From Ruminococcaceae bacterium FB2012 (GTDB lineage Bacteria; Bacillota; Clostridia; Oscillospirales; Ruminococcaceae): 64,000 bases of DNA. Positions within the stretch are counted from its first letter, which is position 1; the number at the start of each line of letters is the position of its first letter. Positions 26,996-35,882 of the stretch are shown here, piece by piece. Both the position numbers and the translations under genes were made by a program. The stretch is from NCBI GenBank assembly GCA_900104495.1, contig FMXS01000008.1:124001-188000 (forward strand). The letters run 5' to 3'. The notes under the pieces are model-generated. The model did no database searches and was not told where the DNA came from. It worked only from the letters and a program-made list of their open reading frames with translations.

Positions 26996-27531
26996 CGTCT
27001 TTTCCTCCCTTTGCTCATTGAAGCAGCAATGTCTCTGTCAAAGCGGTTCATGTTCAGAACCATAAGAATGATCGTCACCAGCGTCACCGCCGCAAATATC
27101 ATCATAAGCGGCTTGATTATCTCCGGTGTCCAAAACTCGCTGTTTATAAAATAGCGTTCTATCATTTCATTACGCTTCGCATCAGAGACCTCGTCCCACG
27201 AGATCATGCCGAACTCATCGGGTTTTACGAGATTGATCGCTTTGTCGTACATATTGAACACAAGCTTTTGTACACCGTAAATTTTAAGCTTTTGCAGCAC
27301 AGAGTAGTAGTGCGAAACGCAGTGCTTGGTGATACCCATAACAAAAGCCTCGGGATCATCAAGATGTTTCTGCTGCCGCAGCGCATCGTACACCCGCAGA
27401 TAAACCTCCTGATAGACATCCTCGATATCAGCGATGCAAGAGCATCTCGGAGCGATATATTTCAAAACGCTCTGCTTGGTGCTCTCATACAGAGCGTCAA
27501 ATTCTCCGTTCAGCCTGTCCGTCGCACTCAC
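26992..27531 (-). CDS. Sigma-70 region 2-like domain joined to a membrane segment
   Basis: A 179-residue protein. Residues ~10-85 look like ECF sigma region 2 (YIAPRCSCIADIEDVYQEVY, then DPEAFVMGITKHCVSHYYS). The expected region 4 helix-turn-helix is absent. Instead there is an unrecognised stretch (DEFGMISWDEVSDAKRNEMI) and one membrane span near 142-163 (LMMIFAAVTLVTIILMVL) with a short basic tail. The start is GTG, just after an in-frame stop. The end overlaps the ATPase start by ATGA. It may be a deletion product joining a sigma-factor start to the last span of a permease, or a real membrane-tethered sigma-like protein. DNA-binding ability is doubtful. Confidence 0.6.
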   Translation of the reverse strand: MSATDRLNGEFDALYESTKQSVLKYIAPRCSCIADIEDVYQEVYLRVYDALRQQKHLDDPEAFVMGITKHCVSHYYSVLQKLKIYGVQKLVFNMYDKAINLVKPDEFGMISWDEVSDAKRNEMIERYFINSEFWTPEIIKPLMMIFAAVTLVTIILMVLNMNRFDRDIAASMSKGRKRR

Positions 27532-27728
27532 CCCCGTTCAGTATTATTGTGCGGGAATAACGATGATCAGTTGTATACGTTTTGGAAATAAAGATTTAAT
27601 TCTTGATGAACAGAGAAACCTAAAGATAAGAATGGTTATAAAAACACTTTCAAATCACCCCAAATTCCGGTCACAAAAACGGCGGGTTCGGTATGCAGGG
27701 GCTATAATTGCTGAGGTCTCGGTGAATA

Positions 27729-27768
27729 CAAAAAAGGGACTTGATGTTTTTGCACATCAAGTCCCTTT
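27729..27768 (-). terminator. Intrinsic terminator of the ECF-sigma/ABC operon
   Basis: A perfect 15-pair stem (27733-27747 with 27754-27768) with a six-base loop, nine bases past the stop of the ATPase at 27777. Read on the minus strand it is followed by a T run. Confidence 0.85.
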
Positions 27769-27776
27769 CTGTTTGT

Positions 27777-28442
27777 TCAAACCATTATCTTCCCGTCGCT
27801 TATCTCGATCACCCTGCCACACTGCTCCGCCACCTTCGGGTCGTGGGTGACGATCACCACTGTCCGCCCCTGCTCGTTGAGGGAGCGGAACAGCTCCATT
27901 ATCTCTGCGGAGGTCTTGGAGTCAAGTGCGCCGGTGGGTTCGTCCGCGAGTATCATTGACGGCTCGTTGACGATAGCCCGGGCTATCGCTACACGCTGCT
28001 TTTGTCCTCCCGAGAGCTTATTGCAGGGCTTCTTCGCAAGCTCCTCAATGCCCACGGAGCGTAGTGCGGCAAGAGCCTTTTCTTTTTTGTTCGGTGTTTT
28101 CTTCTTTGAAAAATTCAGCGGTATCATAACGTTTTCAAGGGCGGTGAAATCCTCCACAAGGGCAAAGTCTTGCATCACCATGCCGATCTTCTCGTTTCGT
28201 AGCTTCGCATACTGGCGCTCGGAGAGGTCTTTTACAAGCGTCCCGTCAATGGAGTATTCTCCCTCCTGATAGCTGTCGATGCAGGCGAGGATGTGCAGGA
28301 GCGTTGACTTGCCGGCACCCGATTTCCCGATGACAGCAACCATTTCGCCGTCTTCAATAGTTGCGGAGACCTTGTGCAGGGCTTCAAATTCGTTCTGCTT
28401 CTTCGGATTGTATATCTTGACTATGTTTTTGAGCTGTATCAT
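27777..28442 (-). CDS. ABC transporter ATPase, partner of the FtsX permease
   Basis: A 221-residue ATPase: Walker A GKSGAGKST near 38, signature LSGGQKQRVAIARAI near 142 and Walker B MILADEPTGALD near 162. It belongs to the MacB/LolD/BceA class. It starts one base after the permease stop, with its GGAGG inside the permease end, so translation is coupled. It is the last gene of the sigma-membrane protein-permease-ATPase operon, and a strong terminator follows. About 55 percent of its visible motifs match the ATPase at 26345, suggesting related transporter sets; this is an impression, not a computed value. Confidence 0.92.
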   Translation of the reverse strand: MIQLKNIVKIYNPKKQNEFEALHKVSATIEDGEMVAVIGKSGAGKSTLLHILACIDSYQEGEYSIDGTLVKDLSERQYAKLRNEKIGMVMQDFALVEDFTALENVMIPLNFSKKKTPNKKEKALAALRSVGIEELAKKPCNKLSGGQKQRVAIARAIVNEPSMILADEPTGALDSKTSAEIMELFRSLNEQGRTVVIVTHDPKVAEQCGRVIEISDGKIMV

Positions 28443-28443
28443 C

Positions 28444-30912
28444 TTACTCCTCCTTCAGAACCTCTCTCGGTGCAGTCCTGCCGATTATCAGCAGCGGCAT
28501 TATCATAACAAGTGCCGTGTAGACCGCTATAACTGCTGAGCAGACAAGTATCGGGACAAATGCGAACCTGATCACGGTCTCCTTCATAAACGTCTGCTTT
28601 CCGACTGTCAGAAATACTGCCGCAAGAACTGTTGAGATCAGACAGGTAAGCAGACCTTTTCTCAGACTTATCAGCGCACAGCTTCTCCACCTTGCGCCGC
28701 ATATGTAGAATACTGCATACTTGTGCAGGCTGCGCTTGGTGTTGATAGCACTTATGGAAATGCTCGATATAGCCGTCAGGATGAAAATGCAGAGCGCTAT
28801 GGGGAAGATCGTGGTCATCTGCTCGTAGATGTAATCCTTCGAGCCGCTGTTTACTGCCTCGAAGCTTTCATAAGAGAAGCCCGCCAGCTCCGACAGCTTA
28901 TCTTCATAGTCTTTTATCACCGCTTCATCGAGCCCGTCGCAGATAATGAACTGATTTCCCACCACGGGTGTATGTCTCCCCGTAAAGGCGTGCATATCCT
29001 CTATGCGCATCAGCAGATAATCATTGTCCTCGAAATCGGAATGGAGAGTGCCGTATATCTCTTTGCAGTTCTTCGGAGCCTTGATGTGATCGGGATAGGA
29101 GATCACGGCAGTGTTGTCTTTCAGCCTGCCGATTATTTTTATCTTAACATCCGCTTTTGAGATCGGCTGACCGTTTTCATCCCAGGCGTTTTCGTAATCG
29201 GGAACAGTTATTATATCTCCCACCTGATATTTGCATTTGGTGTCTGCCACTGCCGGCATAATTCCTGTTTTTTCATAGCTGTCTGTGCTTTCGTTAAGCC
29301 ATATACCCTCGGACAGTTCGGGAGTATAGATGTCAACAAGCTTGTCGCAGTATGTAAGTGCATCTATCTCCTTTTCTTCGGCTTCAATGTAGTATCCTCC
29401 GACACAAGTGTTAAGTATTTCTGCATCCGGGAACTCTTTGGCAAGATCATCCGGGGTAGTTCCGCCGCCGCCCGCATTGTAGGCGATAAAGCCCTTGCCT
29501 CCCAGCATATCCTTGAAGGGCTCGTACAGCCTGTACCTTGATACTATCGCAGAGCTTATCATAACGCAGAGTGCCAGCACCGCACCCAGCTGACATATCT
29601 CGAACACCTTCATCACCGCAGAACGGTGAGACACGGCTTTAGCTTTCTGCTCGATAAGGCTCTGTCTGCGGAGCGTGGAAATGACCATTACAAGCATCAC
29701 GACAAAGGAGATCACAATGTATATGATGAAGATATACAGATAGATATTCAAGCTGTATGCGCTTTCGATATATTCAAAGACCGTGCTGAGCTTCGGCATT
29801 ATGACCGTATGATAAAACAGCTCTGTCAGTGCAAACAGCGGTATCACTGCAAGCATACACTCACAGATATACATCCCGCACATTCTTAACAGAGAGCTGC
29901 CGCATATCCTGAATATCACTATCGTCCGAGCGCGGCGTTCCAGTATGTACTTGTAGAGTATTGCCATATTGACAGCCGCAAGCACAGCGATCACTGCCGA
30001 GATAAGCAGGATGGTACGATAGTAGTATATCTCGCTGACCTCGGTAAATTCCATAGGCGGGAGAGTTGCTCTGCCCGCAGTATAGGCTTCAAGGCAGGCT
30101 GCGATGTCATTGTACTGGCTTTTGGTGATGGGCTCATAGAATTCAAAAAAGAACGGACAGGCCGCACCTAAAAGCGTTAACTCGGTATCATCGCTAAGTG
30201 TTCCGAAGGGGATAAAGATCTGGTGATTGATGTCGATCTCATCCTCCTTAAAATCGTACGCTGAGGGCTTCATAAGCTCTATCGGCAGCACCTGTATCCT
30301 GTATTTCAGCCCGTTTACCGTTATGTATTCATCGTCTTCTTTCAGCACCCTTGTACTGCAAAGCAAGCTGCTTCCGTTCGGAAGAGAATAACCTATGGAC
30401 GACCCGCTTTTGGTGTCATATGCCTTAGGACTTACCTTTACGATCCTTTCGCCCTTGCCGTACTCCTCCGCGGAGAACACCTTCAAAAACCTTTTGCTCG
30501 GAACGATCCTGCCGTTTTCCGCTCTCAGTTCAAAGCAGAATGTGTTGATGCCGATATTCTCTCCCTGAAATCTGTAATAGTCGTTTTCGAGTATCATTTC
30601 GCAGGTAAGGCTTTTCAGATTAGCCGCAGTCTCAGGCGATAGCGAGCGCAGAAACCCCTTGACCATTCCGACATTGATGCCGCTTGTATGGAAGCCGTAT
30701 TTAGTCTCGGTGAAAAAAGTTTTGTCCGCATCAGCAGGCAAAAGCCTGTTTTCCTCCTGCTCACCGTCAGAGATAACGACGTTATAGTTCTGATAAAGCC
30801 CATAGCTGAAGCACATCACAAAGCAGGAAATGATGATATTCAGCACCAAAAGCAGAGACAGGAGCCTCTGCTTTTTTCCTGTGTTGATAATGTTTTTTAT
30901 TGAGTAGAACAT
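28444..30912 (-). CDS. FtsX/MacB-type ABC permease
   Basis: An 822-residue membrane protein. One span lies at the N-terminus (~19-40) and is followed by a large outside domain (~45-285). Three spans occur near 300-400 and another near 445-465 with a linking helix. A second outside domain (~475-690) and three final spans (~700-815, ending REVLKEE) complete it. This duplicated FtsX layout is that of BceB-like or macrolide/peptide permeases, which sense or move peptides rather than importing nutrients. Cotranscription with an ECF sigma factor upstream and an ATPase downstream suggests an envelope-stress or antimicrobial-peptide response, but no substrate can be named. Confidence 0.88.
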   Translation of the reverse strand: MFYSIKNIINTGKKQRLLSLLLVLNIIISCFVMCFSYGLYQNYNVVISDGEQEENRLLPADADKTFFTETKYGFHTSGINVGMVKGFLRSLSPETAANLKSLTCEMILENDYYRFQGENIGINTFCFELRAENGRIVPSKRFLKVFSAEEYGKGERIVKVSPKAYDTKSGSSIGYSLPNGSSLLCSTRVLKEDDEYITVNGLKYRIQVLPIELMKPSAYDFKEDEIDINHQIFIPFGTLSDDTELTLLGAACPFFFEFYEPITKSQYNDIAACLEAYTAGRATLPPMEFTEVSEIYYYRTILLISAVIAVLAAVNMAILYKYILERRARTIVIFRICGSSLLRMCGMYICECMLAVIPLFALTELFYHTVIMPKLSTVFEYIESAYSLNIYLYIFIIYIVISFVVMLVMVISTLRRQSLIEQKAKAVSHRSAVMKVFEICQLGAVLALCVMISSAIVSRYRLYEPFKDMLGGKGFIAYNAGGGGTTPDDLAKEFPDAEILNTCVGGYYIEAEEKEIDALTYCDKLVDIYTPELSEGIWLNESTDSYEKTGIMPAVADTKCKYQVGDIITVPDYENAWDENGQPISKADVKIKIIGRLKDNTAVISYPDHIKAPKNCKEIYGTLHSDFEDNDYLLMRIEDMHAFTGRHTPVVGNQFIICDGLDEAVIKDYEDKLSELAGFSYESFEAVNSGSKDYIYEQMTTIFPIALCIFILTAISSISISAINTKRSLHKYAVFYICGARWRSCALISLRKGLLTCLISTVLAAVFLTVGKQTFMKETVIRFAFVPILVCSAVIAVYTALVMIMPLLIIGRTAPREVLKEE

Positions 30913-30929
30913 AACTGCACCCGACTTTC

Positions 30930-31772
30930 TTACTTTATGCTTTCATCCCTGTCCTTCCCGCTGATGATCCTTGTGAGTTCGTCTATTCTTTCGTGGCAAA
31001 GAGTACGGACGATCTCCGAAAAATCAATACTTCGCTCATCCGAACCGTTTTCTCCGAGCATGATCTTCAGCTCACCTGCCAGTTCCTTTTCGGGAATAAC
31101 TCTGATCACCGCCGTGGTGCCGGGACCTATCCCGTAAGTACCGTCCAGTTTAAGGTCGGTGTATTTTTCTCCCGTGGCTGCAATATATGCCGTTACTGAG
31201 CCCGATAATTTCAGCTCTCTCGGGAGGCCGTTGAATACCATAAGATGCACCGCGTCATCTCCGTCACGCATATATGCGTCAAGGATCAGTACGGAGGTAC
31301 ACTTTTCTCTGAGATATTCCACGGTAGCGTTACGGATATTTTCAAGATAGATGAGCTTAGCCTGTGCATCGCTCCGCGCCGCCTCAAAATAATCAAGATC
31401 AGAGGAGGAAAGCATACTGTCAAACTCAAAAAGCAGCCGCTGCCCGCACCTGTCTGCATCGCGGTATGCGGATATTGCTTTGTCCACATTGTTTATTTCC
31501 GCTGCGGCTGTTATTAGGCTGTCCGGACTGCTGTTGTCTTCCTTGACCGCCCGCTTTCCGATAAACACCGCTCCTGCCGCCACGCAGACGATCAGCACTG
31601 CCGCCGCGATATACGCTCCGTATCTCGGGCGAACAAAAGCCCCGGCGTAAGTTATTCCCCGTGAGCTGTCCGACGCACTGTCATCGGCATCCGTATCCGC
31701 AAAGGGATTTTTACGCGCCCTTACCTTATTCATTCCGCTCATAAGATTTTTTTCGGCATCGTTCTTTTTCAT
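30930..31772 (-). CDS. Single-pass membrane protein, probable anti-sigma factor
   Basis: A 280-residue protein with a cytosolic N-terminus of ~50 residues, one span near 51-72 (YGAYIAAAVLIVCVAAGAVF) and an outside C-terminal domain of ~205 residues that I do not recognise. The start overlaps the end of the sigma gene by four bases, the normal place for an anti-sigma factor, and a membrane topology with an outside sensor fits. No zinc-type anti-sigma motif (HxxxCxxC) is seen, so the assignment rests on context. The permease gene starts 17 bases after its stop. Confidence 0.65.
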   Translation of the reverse strand: MKKNDAEKNLMSGMNKVRARKNPFADTDADDSASDSSRGITYAGAFVRPRYGAYIAAAVLIVCVAAGAVFIGKRAVKEDNSSPDSLITAAAEINNVDKAISAYRDADRCGQRLLFEFDSMLSSSDLDYFEAARSDAQAKLIYLENIRNATVEYLREKCTSVLILDAYMRDGDDAVHLMVFNGLPRELKLSGSVTAYIAATGEKYTDLKLDGTYGIGPGTTAVIRVIPEKELAGELKIMLGENGSDERSIDFSEIVRTLCHERIDELTRIISGKDRDESIK

Positions 31773-32266
31773 CGGAAGCCCTCCTTTTCATAAGCCTTTT
31801 GAAGCAGCTTTCTGCCCCGCCGTATCAGCGAGGCAGTGGTGTTCATACCCTTGCCGATAAGACGTGCAGTTTCAATAATCGTATAGCCCTGCACCAGATG
31901 GAGTATCAGCGGCAGTCGGTAGCGCTCGTCAAGAGAAAGCATCGCCCGCATTGCGGCACGTTCCGCAAGGGTGAGCTCGTCGTCCGTCAAGGCGTTGTCC
32001 AGCTCGTCCAGTGGGACGGTTCGGCTGTGCTCGTGTGCCTTGACTGTGTTTTTTGCGATGTTTACCGCCGTCCGTATCAGCCAGGGCAGGATGTGGCTCT
32101 CCTCCATGTCCTCCTGTTTCATCAGCCGAAGGAACGCTTCTTCGGCACAGTCCTGCGCCGTATGCAGACTGCCCGTAATCTGCCATGCCGCCCGTGTGAC
32201 CGTATCGGCGTGCTGTTCATAGATCTCAGCGAGTCTTTGTCTTTCCGTAAGCGTTCCTCCTTTCAA
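31769..32266 (-). CDS. ECF-type RNA polymerase sigma factor
   Basis: A short sigma-70 family protein of up to 165 residues. Region 2 covers ~10-75 (IYEQHADTVTRAAWQ, AQDCAEEAFLRLM) and region 4 covers ~100-155 (LSLDERYRLPLILHLVQGY, then ARLIGKGMNTTASLIRRGRK, a helix-turn-helix). No ATG is available: the frame opens at TTG 32266, which lies on top of a strong AAAGGAGG, so initiation may use the TTG with weak help or a rare codon just after the ribosome site. The 4-base overlap with the next gene indicates coupling to its likely anti-sigma factor. Confidence 0.85.
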   Translation of the reverse strand: MKGGTLTERQRLAEIYEQHADTVTRAAWQITGSLHTAQDCAEEAFLRLMKQEDMEESHILPWLIRTAVNIAKNTVKAHEHSRTVPLDELDNALTDDELTLAERAAMRAMLSLDERYRLPLILHLVQGYTIIETARLIGKGMNTTASLIRRGRKLLQKAYEKEGFR

Positions 32267-32372
32267 AGTCTTTCACTTTATATACAACTGAGAGCCCTGT
32301 TTTTGTGCATTGAGATCGGTATTTTTCTTATTGTACTTTATCACAGCCGAGAGGAAAGATTTTTCAGAAAGT

Positions 32373-32401
32373 ATTTTAACACAGCTGAAAGAAAAACGCA
32401 A
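32373..32401 (-). promoter_or_regulatory. Possible promoter of the ECF-sigma operon
   Basis: On the minus strand TTGCGT (32401-32396), 17-base spacer, TAAAAT (32378-32373). About 100 bases of leader would precede the sigma gene. Confidence 0.5.
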
Positions 32402-32472
32402 GGGTATGATTTTTGTTAAGTCTATATATATAAAGGTATTACAAAAAAGACACCGAATTTAGAGATAGAAAG

Positions 32473-32504
32473 AGCCGACCATGTGATCTTGCACTTGGTC
32501 GGCT
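32473..32504. terminator. Hairpin between the ECF operon and the next ABC gene
   Basis: AGCCGACCA (32473-32481) pairs with TGGTCGGCT (32496-32504), with an inner GTG/CAC. On the minus strand a CTTTCTATCT stretch follows, so it could end transcripts coming from the fused ABC gene at 32745. A weak U tract keeps this tentative. Confidence 0.45.
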
Positions 32505-32544
32505 AAGAATTCATTGTTCGGTCCGGCGGTGTTCCTTATCGGAG

Positions 32545-32745
32545 TTATTGCCCTAAGAACCCGCAAGCCTTTGGAAAAGGCTTGACCGAAACTTTTAACG
32601 CGCTTCGCGTTTGGTTTACAGCTTTGTGCGGCCCCGCCGCATCACTATCTATTTTCCTGCACTCCGCTGATTGCGGCGGAGTTGGGTGCAGGGGCACGCC
32701 CCTGCCGGCGGAATTGCGCCGTCCGCGCTAGGACCACGCCCCTGC
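32545..32745. repeat. Dispersed GC-rich repeat, copy C (short, rearranged)
   Basis: Pieces of this stretch match the other copies. CCCTAAGAACCCGCAAG is the reverse complement of copy A near 21614-21630. GCATCACTATCT and the following CCTGCACTCCGCTG match copy B near 26278-26312. GGAATTGCGCCGTCCGCGCT matches the end of copy A in reverse. It holds a hairpin CAAGCCTTT/AAAGGCTTG near 32564-32584 and lies directly after the stop of the ABC gene at 32745. No ORF here looks real. Confidence 0.7.
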
Positions 32746-35441
32746 TATTCTGTCCGCAGGGCTATTACCGGGTCTTTCTTCGCCGCGCGCTTCGCGGGGA
32801 TGAAACCGCCGATCATCGTTATCACCATGCTGATAAGTATCAAAGCCGCACCGTAAAGGAAGGGCAGACGCGCCGTCACTTCTATGCCCTCCGCAAACTG
32901 CGGGATAAGCATATTTATCGGTATTATCAGTATCTCCGAGATCAAAACTCCCAAAGCCCCCGCACAGAAGCCGATGATGAAGGTCTCCGCGTTGAATACC
33001 TGCGAAATGTTCCGCTTCGATGCCCCCAAAGCCCGCAGTATGCCTATCTCCTTCGTCCGCTCAAGGACCGAGATGTGCGTGATTATCCCGATCATGATGC
33101 TCGATACCACCAGCGATACCGCCACAAATCCGATCAGTCCGTAGGTGACTGCGTTCACCATGTTGGTTATGGATTCGGTGATCTGCGCAACATAGTCGGT
33201 GTAGGTTATCCTCTGCTCCGAGGACGCGCTCCTGTTGTAGCTTTGGATGCATTCGTTGATCCTGTCCTTGTCCTCAAAGCTGTCGGAGTAGATGTTGATA
33301 GCCGTGGGAGAGTCAAGGCTCACCTTGCCGAAGGTGTCCATGTTGTCGGCGTAGGATACCCCCGAAATATACATCCCGTAGACCGAAAGCAGGAAATCAC
33401 GGCTTTGCTCCGAGTTCAGCCATTCGTCCAGCTGACTGGCCATTTCGTTCTCGTCGGAGGTCTGCGCTCCCGCACCGAGACCGCCTGTATACATCGCCAG
33501 GGTGTAAAGGCTGGCCTTGTCCCCGATGCCGAGAGAGGAAATGTATTTCCGCGCGTCCCGGAGTTTCGATTCGTCGTCCGGGGCCTCAAAGACCATTCCC
33601 GTGAGGACGTTCACATCCTGCGAGGCCTCCTGAGCCTTCACGATCTCGCTTTCGTCGGTGTGTCGGATGATATAGGCCGTCAGCGCCGAGGTGTAGCCGA
33701 TAGCCGTGTTTATGGATACCGTGATATTCTCCTTTGCCTTGACGATGCCGGTCATTTTCAGCGGTATGGCCTTGTCCAGCATTTTTTCTCCCTCAAGCAG
33801 GCTAACGGCGGAGAAGGTGCCGTCGGCGTTTCTTTGGTATGTGTCGCAGGCGGGGACGAGATAAAAAGTCCTTCCGCAGATCTCATCGTAGGTGAACACC
33901 TTCTCGTCGAAGGCTTCGCCGTTTTTGATCTTCTCCGCGGTCTCGCCGTATTCCTCTTCGGTGATGATGCCCAGCTGATAAAGGGATTCCGCAGGCACCG
34001 AGCCGGTCTCGTCCAGCACCAGCACCACCTGATCGTACTCTCCGCACCATTCTCCGCAGACAAGATCGTAGTTCTCCTTGATGGCATTGCTCACCGCACT
34101 GTCGCCGGTGCCACGCATTATCTCGGAGAAGTTCTCCGCTCCGGAGCCGGAGACGCCGTTGAGCGATGACAGCACCGAGGAGGGGTTCAGCTCTCCGCCG
34201 GCGGAGAGCAGTTCACCGATGTTTTCGGGGTCGGCTCCGCTGTTTACCAGCCGTCCCTTGCTGTCACGGCTGAACACCTGAAAATTCAGATCGTAGGTGT
34301 AGACCACTCCGTTCTCGCCCAGATACTGCTGTATCTCGCTGTTCGGGTCGTCAAGATATTTCTTGAATGAGGTGAGGTCGTTGTCCATGACGCTGGAGCG
34401 CCTCGTCTGCCGGTTTTGGAGCCTGTGGAAGCTGGCGTAGACGCCCTCTCCGTGCTGACGTCCGCTCTCCAGCAGTTCGTTATGCTTGTTCCAAACGGCG
34501 TTGTAGTCCATTGTACGGCTGTTTATGGTTATGGGATAGGAGAGCATCATCTCCTTCTGCTTTTCCTGTATGTAGGCGTTCACCCCCGTGGACAGGGCAA
34601 GTATCAGCGCGATGCCGATTATACCTATGGACCCCGCGAAGGAGGTCAGGAGAGTCCGGCCCTTTTTGGTCCGCAGGTTGCTGAAGCTCAGGGAAAGGGA
34701 AGTGCGGAACCCCATTTTCGCCCTGCCGTGACGCTCCTCCGTTTTCGGCGGGACGGCCTCGGCGGTGAAGGGGTCGCTGTCGTCGGTGATCCTGCCGTCT
34801 TTAAGGCGGATGATCCTGGTGGCGTATTCGTCCGCCAGCTCGGGATTGTGAGTCACCATTACCACCAGACGGTCCTTGGCCACTTTTTTCAGCAGTTCCA
34901 TGACCTGCACCGAGGTCTGGGAGTCCAAAGCTCCCGTGGGCTCGTCGGCCAGCAGGATGTCCGGGTCGTTCACCAGCGCACGGGCGATAGCCACCCTCTG
35001 CATCTGTCCGCCGGAGAGCTGATTCGGGCGCTTGTGGAGCTGATCTCCCAGTCCCACGTCCTCCAAAGCCTTCTTTGCCCGCCTTCGGCGCTCCCCGCGG
35101 GAGACCCCGCCGATAGTAAGGGCGATCTCCACATTTGCCAGCACCGACTGATGATGTATCAGATTGTAGCTTTGGAACACGAAGCCTACGGCGTGGTTTC
35201 GGTAGGCGTCCCAGTCGCGGTTTTTGTATTCTTTGGTGGAGACGGAATTTATCAGCAGGTCGCCGCTGTCGTATCTGTCCAGCCCGCCGATGATGTTCAG
35301 CAGAGTGGTCTTGCCGCTGCCCGAAGGCCCCAGCACCGCCACGAACTCGCTGTCCCGAAGATCAAGGCTCACGCCGTCAAGAGCCTTCTGCACCAGCTCG
35401 CCTGTCTTATACTCCTTGGAGATGTTCTTTATCTGAAGCAC
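32745..35441 (-). CDS. Fused ABC ATPase-FtsX permease (MacB-like order)
   Basis: An 898-residue fusion. The ATPase is first (Walker A GPSGSGKTT near 37, signature LSGGQMQRVAIARAL near 140, Walker B ILLADEPTGALD near 160). A span near 275-300 follows, then a large outside domain to ~770 and three final spans ending PAKRAAKKDPVIALRTE, the classical FtsX tail. The order matches MacB, but the outside domain is larger. The start chosen is GTG 35441, six bases after AAAGGAG; the ATG at 35459 lies upstream of the predicted transcription start, so it is unlikely. The gene is monocistronic. Substrate is unknown. Confidence 0.88.
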   Translation of the reverse strand: MLQIKNISKEYKTGELVQKALDGVSLDLRDSEFVAVLGPSGSGKTTLLNIIGGLDRYDSGDLLINSVSTKEYKNRDWDAYRNHAVGFVFQSYNLIHHQSVLANVEIALTIGGVSRGERRRRAKKALEDVGLGDQLHKRPNQLSGGQMQRVAIARALVNDPDILLADEPTGALDSQTSVQVMELLKKVAKDRLVVMVTHNPELADEYATRIIRLKDGRITDDSDPFTAEAVPPKTEERHGRAKMGFRTSLSLSFSNLRTKKGRTLLTSFAGSIGIIGIALILALSTGVNAYIQEKQKEMMLSYPITINSRTMDYNAVWNKHNELLESGRQHGEGVYASFHRLQNRQTRRSSVMDNDLTSFKKYLDDPNSEIQQYLGENGVVYTYDLNFQVFSRDSKGRLVNSGADPENIGELLSAGGELNPSSVLSSLNGVSGSGAENFSEIMRGTGDSAVSNAIKENYDLVCGEWCGEYDQVVLVLDETGSVPAESLYQLGIITEEEYGETAEKIKNGEAFDEKVFTYDEICGRTFYLVPACDTYQRNADGTFSAVSLLEGEKMLDKAIPLKMTGIVKAKENITVSINTAIGYTSALTAYIIRHTDESEIVKAQEASQDVNVLTGMVFEAPDDESKLRDARKYISSLGIGDKASLYTLAMYTGGLGAGAQTSDENEMASQLDEWLNSEQSRDFLLSVYGMYISGVSYADNMDTFGKVSLDSPTAINIYSDSFEDKDRINECIQSYNRSASSEQRITYTDYVAQITESITNMVNAVTYGLIGFVAVSLVVSSIMIGIITHISVLERTKEIGILRALGASKRNISQVFNAETFIIGFCAGALGVLISEILIIPINMLIPQFAEGIEVTARLPFLYGAALILISMVITMIGGFIPAKRAAKKDPVIALRTE

Positions 35442-35463
35442 TTTATCAGCTCCTTTCATTGTT

Positions 35464-35492
35464 AATATAGCATATCCCGGGGCATAAGTCAA
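35464..35492 (-). promoter_or_regulatory. Sigma-A promoter of the fused ABC gene
   Basis: On the minus strand TTGACT (35492-35487), 17-base spacer, TATATT (35469-35464). The expected transcription start near 35457 leaves a short leader and excludes upstream start codons. Confidence 0.75.
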
Positions 35493-35807
35493 TATATTTT
35501 ACTAATTTTTCGGATGTTTGCGGAAAGCGGCCGGAAAAAATCCGGCCTCGTGCTTACCGCATTTGCCCCGTCTTTAGTACAATTTGGACTTTTTGTGCAA
35601 AGAACCGAAAATTTGTATGTTTGCACAAATTGGTTATCCCGCCGCTGCCGGTCTTTATCAAACGCGCACCTTGAAGGTTAACAGTGTTAACATTATGAAT
35701 AAAATCTCTTTTTCTTCGTCGGTAAATATTGGATATGTCGCTGACTGCTTCCGGGAGCGGGGGGCCCTGACCCCCGCAGGAGCAGGCTTTACGGGGCCTG
35801 CGGACAG
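35493..35807. other. Divergent intergenic region with inverted repeats
   Basis: No gene is visible in the gap between the ABC gene and the condensation-domain gene. It holds a GGCCGGA/TCCGGCC hairpin near 35530-35548, an inverted repeat TTTGTGCAAA (35592-35601) / TTTGCACAAA (35630-35639), and two overlapping GC-rich hairpins just before the plus-strand promoter (GCGGGGG/CCCCCGC at 35757-35777 and CCGCAGG/CCTGCGG at 35774-35803). The TTTGCACAAA repeat could be an operator for either direction. Confidence 0.5.
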
Positions 35808-35836
35808 TTGACAAGGCAATGCTTCATTGCTATAAT
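35808..35836 (+). promoter_or_regulatory. Consensus sigma-A promoter of the C-PCP-A-hydrolase cluster
   Basis: TTGACA (35808-35813), exactly 17 bases, TATAAT (35831-35836). Both boxes are perfect. The leader to the first gene is about 40 bases. Confidence 0.85.
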
Positions 35837-35882
35837 ATAGCAGTAAGTTAAAGCAAAAGCATTGGAACGAGGAGGAACAGTT

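Noticed and set aside
32682..35465. Two long plus-strand ORFs (495 and 349 codons)
   Set aside because: Both lie antisense to the fused ABC gene, whose ATPase and permease motifs are clear; the plus frames show no motifs or ribosome sites.
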